A stretch of 64,000 nucleotides of DNA from Pseudomonas corrugata. GTDB lineage: Bacteria; Pseudomonadota; Gammaproteobacteria; Pseudomonadales; Pseudomonadaceae. The notes below the pieces were generated by a model. The model was given only the letters and a program-made list of their open reading frames with translations, was not told the origin of the DNA and made no database searches. The stretch is from contig NZ_LHVK01000014.1 of assembly GCF_001269905.1 (NCBI RefSeq), positions 62,397 to 126,396 of the forward strand. Reading direction: 5' to 3'. This document shows, piece after piece, positions 1 to 8,320 of this stretch (positions are counted from its first letter, which is position 1; each line of letters begins with the position of its first letter). A program made the position numbers and the translations under genes.

Positions 1-493
1 TGGCGGCCAGCGAGGTGTCCTTGACCAGCGACGTGAAGCTGTTTCCCAAGGGTGGCAGGGCCGTGCGCATGGCTTGTGGCAGGATGGCCCGGCGCAGCGT
101 CTGCACGCGGGTCATGCCGATACTGGCCGCCGCCTCCCACTGGCCGCGCTCGATGGAACTGATGGCGGCCCGCAGGGTTTCACAGATGTAGGCGGCCATG
201 TTCAACGAGAGGCCGATCAGCGCAGCAGGTATCGGGTCCAGCTCGATGCCCACCTGGGGCAGGCCGTAATACATCATGAACAATTGGACCAGCAATGGCG
301 TGCCACGGAAGAACGAGACGTAGATCCGGGCGAACCAGTTCACCAGTTTGAAGCGTGACAAGCGCATCAAGGCCAGGCCAAACCCGAGCAGGAAGCCGAA
401 GAACATTCCGCCCAGGCTCAGGATGACCGTGAAGTACACGCCCTGAAGCAAGAAGGGCGTGGAACTGAGGACGAGTTGGAGCTTTGCTTCCAT
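1..493 (-). CDS. tcyL: Cystine ABC transporter permease TcyL (partial, C-terminus outside window)
   Basis: Inner-membrane permease of a polar amino acid (cystine) ABC importer. About 164 N-terminal residues are present, starting MEAKLQLVLSS. They contain hydrophobic membrane segments and the start of the permease EAA loop (EAAASIGMT), which contacts the ATPase. The ATG overlaps the tcyJ stop by one base (TAATG), so the two are translationally coupled. The substrate is inferred from the neighbouring cystine-binding protein and D-cysteine desulfhydrase. The gene runs off the left edge, where the ATPase tcyN would be expected. Confidence 0.9.
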   Translation of the reverse strand, partial: MEAKLQLVLSSTPFLLQGVYFTVILSLGGMFFGFLLGFGLALMRLSRFKLVNWFARIYVSFFRGTPLLVQLFMMYYGLPQVGIELDPIPAALIGLSLNMAAYICETLRAAISSIERGQWEAAASIGMTRVQTLRRAILPQAMRTALPPLGNSFTSLVKDTSLAA

Positions 494-1293
494 TATTGAG
501 TGACGTCAGCGTTGAAGTATTTCTCGGACAGCTTCTTCAAGGTGCCGTCGGCGCGCAGCTTATCAATGGCTTGGTTTACCGCCGCCAGCAGCTCGGGTTC
601 GCCTTTGCGCAAGGTCACACCGGCTTCCTGGCGGGAGAAGGCGTCGCCGGCAACCGCGGTGTCCGGGGCTTTCTTCGCCAGTTCAAAGGCGGCCAGGCGG
701 TCCACCAGAATTGCGTCGATACGGCCGATACGCAGGTCCTGGTACTTGGTCGGATCATCCTCGTAGGTACGGATGTCGGCCTTGGGCACGTTGTCCTTGA
801 GCCATTGTTCGTAGTTGGTGCCCAGGCCTACACCGACTTTCTTGCCAGCCAGGTCGGCGGCGGCCTTGATATTGAGTTTTTCTTCGTTCTTTTTCAGAAC
901 CAGCGCCTGGATACCGGAGACGGTGTAAGGCTGGGAGAAGTCGTACTTCTTCTTGCGCTCTTCGGAAATGGTGACCTGGTTGATCACGGCGTCCAGACGC
1001 TTGGACTCCAGCGCAGCCAGGATGCCATCCCATTTAGTGGCTTGCAGCTTCACCTTTACACCCAGCTCCTTGGCCAGGGCTTCGGAAAACTCTACTTCGA
1101 AACCGGCCAGTTTGCCGTCGGCATCGACGAAGCTGAACGGTGGATAGGTGCCTTCCAGGCCGACGTTGATCACGCCTGCGTCCTTGATTTTTTGCAGCTG
1201 CTCACCGGCGACTGCTTGCCCCAGCAGGCCGGCGCTCAATGCCAGGCCCAGCGAACCGATCAACAGGTTGCGACGTAATGCAGAAAAATTCAT
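493..1293 (-). CDS. tcyJ: Cystine-binding periplasmic protein TcyJ (FliY)
   Basis: Periplasmic solute-binding protein of the cystine importer, 266 aa, SBP family 3. It has a Sec signal peptide (MNFSALRRNLL, hydrophobic core, cleavage near AVA-GEQ), then the typical SBP_bac_3 sequence VGLEGTYPPFSFVD, the AVINQVTIS segment and the VGVGLGTNYEQW hinge region. A start at 1293 is chosen because an AGGGG ribosome binding site lies just upstream; the reading frame stays open to 1401, but those extra residues would precede the signal peptide. It is followed by tcyL and preceded by dcyD on the same strand, the classical tcyJ-dcyD-tcyL-tcyN set with dcyD placed first. Confidence 0.92.
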   Translation of the reverse strand: MNFSALRRNLLIGSLGLALSAGLLGQAVAGEQLQKIKDAGVINVGLEGTYPPFSFVDADGKLAGFEVEFSEALAKELGVKVKLQATKWDGILAALESKRLDAVINQVTISEERKKKYDFSQPYTVSGIQALVLKKNEEKLNIKAAADLAGKKVGVGLGTNYEQWLKDNVPKADIRTYEDDPTKYQDLRIGRIDAILVDRLAAFELAKKAPDTAVAGDAFSRQEAGVTLRKGEPELLAAVNQAIDKLRADGTLKKLSEKYFNADVTQ

Positions 1294-1431
1294 GACAAGC
1301 CCCTGTGTTTTCTTATGAAGACGTATTGGATTAGAAGGTGTAGCCGTGATCTGGAAGACTGCCACATCCTGCCTTAAAGCGGTGCGTGCGTCTCGTGGCA
1401 AATAGGCCAGTGGGCGTGACTATAGGGCGGC

Positions 1432-1480
1432 TTCCATAGATTGGAAAATAATATTAAATCATCCACATATTCCAAATGGA
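1432..1480. promoter_or_regulatory. Pair of TCCA/TGGA dyads upstream of tcyJ
   Basis: A 15-bp perfect inverted repeat (TTCCA-TAGAT-TGGAA, 1432-1446) and a second dyad (TCCA-AA-TGGA, 1471-1480) lie in an AT-rich stretch 140-190 bp upstream of tcyJ. Position and symmetry suggest regulator sites. CysB is an obvious candidate for a cystine locus, but that is inference. Confidence 0.3.
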
Positions 1481-1490
1481 GTTGTTAATT

Positions 1491-1577
1491 GTGGGAGCGA
1501 GCCTGCTCGCGATGGCGGCGTGTCAGTCAGCGGCTATTCGACTGATACACCGCCATCGCGAGCAGGCTCGCTCCCAC
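1491..1577. repeat. REPIN (paired REP palindromes) between tcyJ and dcyD
   Basis: Two inverted copies of the Pseudomonas REP GTGGGAGCGAGCCTGCTCGC face each other around a short variable loop. It lies between tcyJ and dcyD on the minus strand, where it could form a long hairpin in a read-through transcript. Confidence 0.9.
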
Positions 1578-1594
1578 ATCAAGACCTCCGAACT

Positions 1595-2587
1595 TCAGAA
1601 CGCGGCGTTGTAGGCAAACAGCGCCGGAGCCCCGCCGGTGTGCAGGAAGATGATCGGACCCTCGTCAAAACGGTCGCGGCCGATGCCGTCGAGCAGGCCG
1701 GCCATGGCCTTGCCGGTGTAGACCGGATCCAGCAGCAGACCTTCGAGGCTTGCCAGCAGCTTGACCGCTGCCAGCGTACCGGCGTTCGGCTCACCGTAGC
1801 GAGGGGCGAAATATTCGTCCCACAGGTTCACCTTGAAGGCCTCTGGAAGGGCTACCTCAAGCAACTGGGCGACGCGCTCGGCAAGCCCCTGGACCTTCGG
1901 CAATTGGTCTTCTTCACTGCGCGATACCGTGACGCCAATCACTGGAAGCTGCGGCAGTGTTTCACTCAAGGCCAGGGCCAGGCCGCTGTGGGTGCCGGCA
2001 CTGCCCGAGGCCAGCACCACGGCGGCGAAGTCCAGGCCGGTGTCCTTGATCTGCTCGGCCAACTCCAGGCCGGCGCGCACGTACCCCAAAGCGCCCAGGG
2101 CGTTTGAGCCACCAATCGGCACCAGATACGGCTTCTTGCCGTTGTTGCGCAGCCGCGCGGCCAGGGCCTGCAGCTGCTCATCGGCGTTATCCAGGTTTTC
2201 CACCAGTTCGACCTTGGCATCGAACAGCTCCAACAGCAATCGGTTGCCATTGCCCAGGTAATTGGCGTCTTCGGTGCCGATGGGGTTTTCCAGCAGCGCC
2301 ACGCAACCGAGGCCCAGTCTGGCGGCCAGTGCGGCAGTCTGGCGCACATGGTTGGACTGGATCGCGCCGGCGGTAATCAGCGTGTCGGCACCCTGGGCCA
2401 AGGCGTCGGCGCCGAGGTATTCGAGCTTGCGCAGTTTATTGCCACCCAGGGCCAGGGGCGTTAGGTCGTCGCGCTTGATGTAAAGGTCGCGACCGAGCCA
2501 TGAGGAGAGGCGTTCGAGTTTTTCCAGTGGTGTCGGATGGCCGAGCAGGTCGAGGCGGTTAAAGCGGGACAGCTGTTGTTTGATCAT
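1595..2587 (-). CDS. dcyD: D-cysteine desulfhydrase
   Basis: PLP enzyme converting D-cysteine to pyruvate, sulfide and ammonia; related to ACC deaminase. 330 aa starting MIKQQLSRFNRLDLLGHPTPLE. The PLP lysine lies in GGNKLRK, followed by the AGAIQSNHVRQTAA motif and a Gly/Ser-rich phosphate-binding stretch ASGSAGTHSGLA. The frame is open upstream to 2959, but those residues are arginine/serine-rich and overlap a REPIN, so the ATG at 2587 is preferred. With tcyJ/tcyL it forms a sulfur-scavenging locus: cystine import plus detoxification or use of D-cysteine. Confidence 0.92.
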   Translation of the reverse strand: MIKQQLSRFNRLDLLGHPTPLEKLERLSSWLGRDLYIKRDDLTPLALGGNKLRKLEYLGADALAQGADTLITAGAIQSNHVRQTAALAARLGLGCVALLENPIGTEDANYLGNGNRLLLELFDAKVELVENLDNADEQLQALAARLRNNGKKPYLVPIGGSNALGALGYVRAGLELAEQIKDTGLDFAAVVLASGSAGTHSGLALALSETLPQLPVIGVTVSRSEEDQLPKVQGLAERVAQLLEVALPEAFKVNLWDEYFAPRYGEPNAGTLAAVKLLASLEGLLLDPVYTGKAMAGLLDGIGRDRFDEGPIIFLHTGGAPALFAYNAAF

Positions 2588-2700
2588 GAGTCCGTACTGG
2601 TTGTAGGCAATGTCTGGACTATAGGCACGCTGATATTCACGGGCAACCGTCAATCGTATCTGGGGGCTCTCTGGTCTTGTTCGCAAGATGAACTGTTGGC

Positions 2701-2839
2701 TGTGGGAGCAAAGCTTGCTCGCGATAGCGATAGACCAGCCAACATCTTTGCTGACTGGCTTACCGCTATCGCGAGCAAGCTTTGCTCCCACAGGTTTGTG
2801 ACTCAACTGACTGGCACTAGGGCCAGTCTTGCTCCCACA
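2701..2839. repeat. REPIN with an extra half-element
   Basis: Inverted pair of the AAGCTTGCTC variant of the REP sequence (2701-2792), followed by a third partial copy ending GCTCCCACAG near 2839. It lies in the gap between dcyD and the divergently transcribed BCCT transporter gene. Confidence 0.85.
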
Positions 2840-3080
2840 GGAAGCGTAGGTGGTTACCGCGAATGAAACAAAAACGCTGAGCAACGTCATACCTTCCCTT
2901 GGGCTAGCGTGAAGCACGTACCGCCGAGCCCGACGATTAGTCCTTAGCTGCCTATTCATGTTTAAATTGAACGTTCATTCAAGTTAAACCATTGGTTTGC
3001 TGCCCGCTCACAACAGGAGGCTTGCCTTTGCTGAGTCTGTTATCCACTGTCACGGTTTCCCACTTCGGGGTGCTTCGTTC

Positions 3081-5081
3081 ATGAGTGCCTCGTCCCTTCC
3101 ACCCAGCGGCCTGGTCCGCATGAACCCGCCGGTGTTCTACTTCGCGGCGACGGTTATCCTGCTGTTCGGCCTGGTGGTGATTGCCATGCCCGAGCAAGCC
3201 GGTGCCTGGCTACTGGCGGCGCAGAACTGGGCGGCCAATACGGTCGGCTGGTATTACCTGCTGGCGATGGCCCTGTATCTGGTCTTCGTGGTGGTCACCG
3301 CCTTGTCCGGCTACGGCAAGATCAAGCTTGGTGTCGACCACGACGAGCCCGAATTCAGTTACCTGTCCTGGGCCGGAATGTTGTTCGCCGCCGGGATCAG
3401 CATCACGCTGTTCTTCTTTTGCGTCTCCGAACCGCTGACCCATCTGGCGCAGCCGCCTCAAGGCGAGGCCGGCACTGCCGACGCAGCGCGCCAGGCCATG
3501 CAAATACTGTTTCTGCATTGGGGCCTGCACGGCTGGGGCGTGTTTGCGTTCGTCGGCATGGCCCTGGCGTACTTTGCCTATCGGCATAACCTGCCACTGG
3601 CCCTGCGTTCGGCGTTGTATCCCCTGATCGGCAAACGCATAAACGGCCCCATCGGCTATGCCGTCGACGGCTTCGGCATCATCGCGACCGTGTTCGGCCT
3701 CGGCGCCGACATGGGGTTTGGGGTCCTGCACCTCAACTCCGGTCTCGACTACCTGCTGGGCATTCCTCATACCCAATGGATTCAGGTCGGCCTGATCGTG
3801 CTGATGATGGGAGCGGCGATCATCGTGGCGGTGGCCGGCGTCGATAAGGGCGTGCGGGTCATGTCCGACATCAACATGTTGCTGGCCTGCGCGCTGCTGC
3901 TGTTCGTGCTGTTCGCCGGGCCCACCCAGCATTTGCTCAATACCCTGATCCAGAACGTGGGTGATTACCTCGGCGCCCTGCCGATGAAGAGTTTCGATCT
4001 GTATGCCTACGACAAGCCCAGTGACTGGCTGGGAGGCTGGACGGTCTTCTATTGGGCCTGGTGGATCGCCTGGTCGCCCTTCGTGGGGCTGTTCATCGCA
4101 CGGATATCCCGTGGTCGTACCATCCGTGAGTTCGTGTTTGGCGTGCTGCTGATTCCCTTGGGTTTCACGCTCGCGTGGATGTCGATTTTCGGCAATAGCG
4201 CCATCGACCAGGTGCTGAACCACGGCATGAGCGCCCTGGGCATGTCGGCGCTGGACAATCCGTCGATGAGTCTTTACCTGCTCTTGGAAACCTACCCGTG
4301 GAGCAAGACGGTCATCGCAGTCACGGTGTTCATCAGTTTCGTGTTCTTTGTGACCTCGGCCGACTCTGGCACCGTGGTGCTTTCAACGCTCTCGGCCAAG
4401 GGCGGCAATCCCGATGAAGACGGTCCGAAATGGCTGCGGGTGTTCTGGGGAGCGATGACCGCCCTGGTGACCAGCGCGCTGCTGTTTTCCGGAAGCATTG
4501 ATGCGTTGAAGTCGGCGGTTGTGCTGACTTCACTCCCGTTCTCGTTGATTCTGTTGTTGATGATGTGGGGCCTGCACAAGGCGTTTCACCTCGAGTCCCA
4601 GAAGCAGATCGCGCAGTTGCACTCCCTGGCTCCGGTGTCGGCCTCGCGGCGAGGCAAGGGTGGCTGGCGCCAACGCTTGAGCCAGGCGGTGCATTTCCCG
4701 TCTCGGGACGAGGTCTATCGCTTCCTCGACACCACGGTACGTCCGGCCGTCGAGGAAGTGAAAGCGGTGTTCGCCGAGAAGGGGCTGACGGTGGAGACCC
4801 AGCCAGATCCGGCCAACGACAGCGTCAGCCTGGAGATCGGCCATGGCGAGCAACACCCGTTCATCTACCAGGTGCAGATGCGCGGCTACTTCACGCCATC
4901 CTTCGCCCGGGGCGGCATGGGCTCCAAGCAGATCAACAACCGTCGTTACTATCGTGCCGAGGTGCATTTGAGCGAGGGTAGCCAGGACTACGACCTGGTG
5001 GGTTATACCCGGGAGCAGGTCATCAACGACGTCCTCGATCAGTACGAACGGCACATGCAGTTCCTGCATCTGGTGCGCTGA
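3081..5081 (+). CDS. betT: BCCT-family choline/betaine-type transporter (BetT-like)
   Basis: Sodium- or proton-coupled importer of quaternary ammonium osmolytes in the inner membrane. 666 aa. About twelve hydrophobic segments occupy residues 15-500, including the BCCT signature region (ISITLFFFCVSEPLTH near 115, and the FYWAWWIAWSPFVGLFIARISRGRTI segment in two parts near 325). A hydrophilic tail of about 150 aa follows, typical of BetT and absent in short BCCT proteins; in BetT such tails affect osmotic control. The start MSASSLPP is chosen at 3081; an in-frame upstream start adds 28 non-hydrophobic residues. Choline is the likely substrate, but other betaines are possible. Confidence 0.85.
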   Translation: MSASSLPPSGLVRMNPPVFYFAATVILLFGLVVIAMPEQAGAWLLAAQNWAANTVGWYYLLAMALYLVFVVVTALSGYGKIKLGVDHDEPEFSYLSWAGMLFAAGISITLFFFCVSEPLTHLAQPPQGEAGTADAARQAMQILFLHWGLHGWGVFAFVGMALAYFAYRHNLPLALRSALYPLIGKRINGPIGYAVDGFGIIATVFGLGADMGFGVLHLNSGLDYLLGIPHTQWIQVGLIVLMMGAAIIVAVAGVDKGVRVMSDINMLLACALLLFVLFAGPTQHLLNTLIQNVGDYLGALPMKSFDLYAYDKPSDWLGGWTVFYWAWWIAWSPFVGLFIARISRGRTIREFVFGVLLIPLGFTLAWMSIFGNSAIDQVLNHGMSALGMSALDNPSMSLYLLLETYPWSKTVIAVTVFISFVFFVTSADSGTVVLSTLSAKGGNPDEDGPKWLRVFWGAMTALVTSALLFSGSIDALKSAVVLTSLPFSLILLLMMWGLHKAFHLESQKQIAQLHSLAPVSASRRGKGGWRQRLSQAVHFPSRDEVYRFLDTTVRPAVEEVKAVFAEKGLTVETQPDPANDSVSLEIGHGEQHPFIYQVQMRGYFTPSFARGGMGSKQINNRRYYRAEVHLSEGSQDYDLVGYTREQVINDVLDQYERHMQFLHLVR

Positions 5082-5093
5082 TCGGGCGGTGAC

Positions 5094-5834
5094 TCAGACA
5101 AGCCCGCCGTTGGCCCGCAGGATCTGGCCATTCACCCAGCCGGCGGCAGGGCTCACCAGGAAGGAAAGGATGCTGGCGATGTCCTCCGGCTGGCCGAGGC
5201 GCTCCAGAGGGGGCATCTTGGCGTGTTGCTGGATCTGCTCTTCGCTTTTGCCGTGCATGAACAGTTCGGTCGCCACCGGGCCGGGAGCGATGGCATTGAC
5301 GGTGATCTGACGGCCGCGCAGCTCCTTGGCGAATACCTGTGTCAGCGATTCCACCGCTGCCTTGCTGGCGATGTACACCGAATAGCCGGGCAGGTTCAGG
5401 CCAACGGTACTGCTGGAGAAGTTTACGATGCGGCCGCCATCGTTCAGACGGGTCGCGGCTTCGCGCATGGTATTGAAAGTGCCCCGGGTGTTGATCGCGA
5501 AAGTCTGATCGAACAATTCGTCGCTGTGTTGCACCAGGGGCGCTACCTGCAGGATGCCGGCGTTGTTGATCAAAACATCGACCTTGCCCAACTGCGCTTC
5601 TGTTTCATCGAACATCCGGCGAACGTCGACGGCAGAAGACACATCGGCCTTGATCGCTATGGCCCGGTGACCGGCCTGGCGCAACTGCACCACCAGCTTC
5701 GAGGCTTCGGTGGCACTGCTGGCGTAGTTGACGGCGACAGAAAAGCCGTCGTGAGCCAGTTGCTTGGCGAGTTCTGCGCCGATGCCGCGGGAGGCACCGG
5801 TGATGATGGCTACTTTGGAGATTTGAGTCGACAT
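5094..5834 (-). CDS. Short-chain dehydrogenase/reductase (SDR)
   Basis: NAD(P)(H)-dependent oxidoreductase of the classical SDR family, 246 aa. The cofactor motif TGASRGIGAELA lies near residue 13, NNAG near 89, the catalytic Ser in NFSSSTVG near 137, and YSVYIASK (catalytic Y and K) near 151-155. The C-terminus (PAAGWVNGQILRANGGLV) is standard for FabG-like members. It is divergent from a LysR gene 120 bp away, a common regulator-target arrangement. The substrate cannot be read from the sequence. Confidence 0.88.
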   Translation of the reverse strand: MSTQISKVAIITGASRGIGAELAKQLAHDGFSVAVNYASSATEASKLVVQLRQAGHRAIAIKADVSSAVDVRRMFDETEAQLGKVDVLINNAGILQVAPLVQHSDELFDQTFAINTRGTFNTMREAATRLNDGGRIVNFSSSTVGLNLPGYSVYIASKAAVESLTQVFAKELRGRQITVNAIAPGPVATELFMHGKSEEQIQQHAKMPPLERLGQPEDIASILSFLVSPAAGWVNGQILRANGGLV

Positions 5835-5954
5835 GGCTGGAAGTCCTTCGTTGAGTGGAGTGAATCCAGATTCACATGTTTACTCACGTCGATAAATGCA
5901 CGAGAGTTGCCTTGACTGTTCAATAATCACCAACAATCAGGGCGTGGGCATTCA

Positions 5955-6845
5955 ATGGATCAGGTCAAGGCGATGAGGGTGTTTGTACGCATCTACGAGC
6001 GCAGCAGTTTTACCCTGGCCGCCGAAGACCTGCACCTGCCCCGGGCCACGCTGACTCATACCCTCAATCAGTTTGAAGCCTGGTTGGGCGTGCGCCTGCT
6101 GGAGCGCAGCACCCGCAAGGTACGACCGACACTGGATGGCGAGGCCTATTACCCGCGCTGTGTGCAACTGCTGGCGGAACTTGAAGAGGCCGAGCTGGCG
6201 TTCCGCAGCGTGGCGCCCAAGGGACGGCTGCGGGTCGACTTGCACGGAACCCTGGCCCGGCATTTCGTGATCCCGGCGCTGCCGCAATTCATGGCCCGAT
6301 ACCCGGACATTGAATTGTCCATCAGCGAGGCCGATCGTTTAGTCGACCTGATCAGCGAAGGGGTCGATTGCGTGCTGCGGGCCGGCACGCTGGGGGATTC
6401 GTCATTGATCGGCCGGCGCGTCGCCAACCTGCGGCAGATCACCTGCGCCAGCCCCGCCTATCTGCGCCAGTACGGCGAACCGAAAAACCTCGACGACCTG
6501 AGCCGGCATCGGGCGGTGAACTACGTTTCTCGCACCAGCGCCAAACAGTATCCGTTCCAGTTCATGGTCGAAGGCGAACTCAAGGAAGTGACTATCGACG
6601 GTGCGCTCTCGGTGTTCGGTGCTGAAATCTACGCCGCTTCGGCTATTGCCGGCCTGGGCCTGATCCAATGCCCGCACTATCGAATGGAAACGCAGATCCA
6701 GCAGGGCCTGCTCCAGGAAGTCCTCACGGCCACCCCTCCGCCGTCCATGCCGATATCGGTGCTCTACCCCCACAACCGTCACCTTTCGCCGCGGGTGCGG
6801 GTGTTTGTCGATTGGATGACAGAGGTGTTTGCCGGGGCGCGTTAG
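5955..6845 (+). CDS. LysR-family transcriptional regulator (divergent from SDR)
   Basis: 296-aa LTTR starting MDQVKAMRVFVRIYERSSFTLAA. A winged helix-turn-helix covers residues 1-60 and a periplasmic-binding-like effector domain about 90-290. The FTLAAEDLHLPRATLTHTLN helix departs slightly from the usual FSxAA/SRAIxxLE pattern but keeps the fold; this subgroup often controls a neighbouring SDR or quinone reductase. The shared 120-bp gap with the SDR gene suggests autoregulation and control of the SDR. The effector is unknown. Confidence 0.88.
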   Translation: MDQVKAMRVFVRIYERSSFTLAAEDLHLPRATLTHTLNQFEAWLGVRLLERSTRKVRPTLDGEAYYPRCVQLLAELEEAELAFRSVAPKGRLRVDLHGTLARHFVIPALPQFMARYPDIELSISEADRLVDLISEGVDCVLRAGTLGDSSLIGRRVANLRQITCASPAYLRQYGEPKNLDDLSRHRAVNYVSRTSAKQYPFQFMVEGELKEVTIDGALSVFGAEIYAASAIAGLGLIQCPHYRMETQIQQGLLQEVLTATPPPSMPISVLYPHNRHLSPRVRVFVDWMTEVFAGAR

Positions 6846-6878
6846 CGCTTATTTCGGGCTTGTGATCGTTGCACCATC

Positions 6879-6967
6879 TGTGGGAGCGAGCCTGCTCGCG
6901 ATGAGGCCTTTTCTGCCTACGTATCATTGCCTGTTCCGCCGCTATCGCGAGCAGGCTCGCTCCCACA
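6879..6967. repeat. REPIN
   Basis: Inverted pair of the REP sequence TGTGGGAGCGAGCCTGCTCG around a variable loop, in the gap between the LysR gene and the aldo/keto reductase gene. Confidence 0.9.
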
Positions 6968-7082
6968 TTTGATCTCGCTGCAATGCTCTTTCCGGGCGAC
7001 TACGCGAACTTTCGACCTGACTGATGCGTCTGTGAAATGTTAGCTTCTGCCATCCGCGCCGTCCCCGAACAGAGAGCCTTCG

Positions 7083-8120
7083 ATGACCTACATCGCTGCT
7101 GAAAACCGCTACGAGTCCATTCCCTATCGCCGCGTTGGTCGTAGCGGGCTGGTGTTGCCGGCGTTGTCGCTGGGGTTGTGGCACAACTTCGGCGACAGCA
7201 CTCCAATAGACACCCAGCGTGCCTTGCTGCGCACGGCGTTTGACCTGGGCATCAACCACTTCGACCTGGCGAACAACTACGGGCCACCCTATGGCAGTGC
7301 CGAGATCAATTTCGGTCGGTTGTTGCGTGAGGATTTCAAGCACTACCGCGACGAGCTGATCATCTCCAGCAAGGCCGGTTGGGACATGTGGCCCGGACCG
7401 TATGGCCAGGGCGGCGGGTCGCGCAAGTATGTGCTGGCCAGCCTCGACCAAAGCTTGCAACGGCTCGGACTCGACTATGTGGATATCTTCTATTCCCACC
7501 GTTTCGATCCGGATACCCCGCTGGAAGAAACCGCCAGCGCCTTGGCCACGGCAGTGCAACAGGGCAAGGCGTTGTACGTCGGGATTTCTTCCTATTCCGG
7601 GGTGAAGACCCGTGAAATGGCCGCGTTGCTCAACGAGTGGAAAATCCCCTTGCTGATCCACCAACCAGCCTACAACCTGCTCAACCGCTGGGTGGAAAAA
7701 GACCTGCTGGAGGCCACCGACGAATTGGGTACCGGTGTGATCGCTTTTACCCCGCTAGCCCAGGGCCTGCTCACGGACAAATACCTCAAGGGCATCCCGT
7801 CCGATGCGCGAGTCAATCGTCCGGGTGGCGGCTCGCTGCAGGCTTCGCACTTGTCGGAGGAGAACATCGCCCACGTGCGCGCCCTCAACGAGATCGCCCA
7901 GCGACGCGGTCAAAGCCTGGCACAGATGGCCCTGGCCTGGACCTTGCGCGATCCTCGGGTCACGTCTGCCCTGATCGGCGCGAGCCGCCCGGAGCAGATC
8001 ATTGAGAACGTCGGAGCGCTGAAGAACCTGGAATTCAGTGCCGAGGAACTGGCGGAGATCGATCGATTTGCCCAAGAGGGCGGTATCAATCTCTGGGAGA
8101 AGCCTTCTTCGGCGGAGTAA
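7083..8120 (+). CDS. Aldo/keto reductase, L-glyceraldehyde 3-phosphate reductase type (YghZ/MgrA-like)
   Basis: NADPH-dependent AKR, 345 aa, close in pattern to E. coli YghZ (Gpr), which reduces L-glyceraldehyde 3-phosphate and methylglyoxal. TIM-barrel catalytic features: D/Y of HFDLANNYGPPYGSAE near residues 60-75, K in ISSKAGWDMWPGPYG near 97, and H of DIFYSHRFDPDTP near 140. The cofactor end is ALIGASRPEQIIENV. It stands alone between repeats, so it is probably its own transcription unit. A methylglyoxal or aldehyde detoxification role is inferred from the family. Confidence 0.87.
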   Translation: MTYIAAENRYESIPYRRVGRSGLVLPALSLGLWHNFGDSTPIDTQRALLRTAFDLGINHFDLANNYGPPYGSAEINFGRLLREDFKHYRDELIISSKAGWDMWPGPYGQGGGSRKYVLASLDQSLQRLGLDYVDIFYSHRFDPDTPLEETASALATAVQQGKALYVGISSYSGVKTREMAALLNEWKIPLLIHQPAYNLLNRWVEKDLLEATDELGTGVIAFTPLAQGLLTDKYLKGIPSDARVNRPGGGSLQASHLSEENIAHVRALNEIAQRRGQSLAQMALAWTLRDPRVTSALIGASRPEQIIENVGALKNLEFSAEELAEIDRFAQEGGINLWEKPSSAE

Positions 8121-8184
8121 CACCAAAGCTGAACGCAAACGCTGTGGCGAGGGAGTCTGATGTTTACTCCTTCCCGCTATGCCC

Positions 8185-8293
8185 GTAGGAGCTGCCTCGC
8201 GAAGCGAGGTTGCGATCTTTTCCCAGGCAATTGAGTCGCGAGCGAAAGATCAAGATCAAAAGCCAAAGGATCGCAGCCTTTGGCAACTCCTAC
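8185..8293. repeat. Large imperfect palindrome of a second repeat family
   Basis: The left end GTAGGAGCTGCC and the right end GGCAACTCCTAC form an inverted pair, with a nested GATCTTTTCC/GATCAAAAG arrangement. It differs from the GTGGGAGCGAG REPs and ends about 30 bp before the gshA stop codon. A half-element of a GTGGCGAGGGAG repeat lies just upstream near 8142-8156. Confidence 0.7.
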
Positions 8294-8320
8294 AAAGAGC
8301 CGAGCGGAAGCAAGCTCCCT

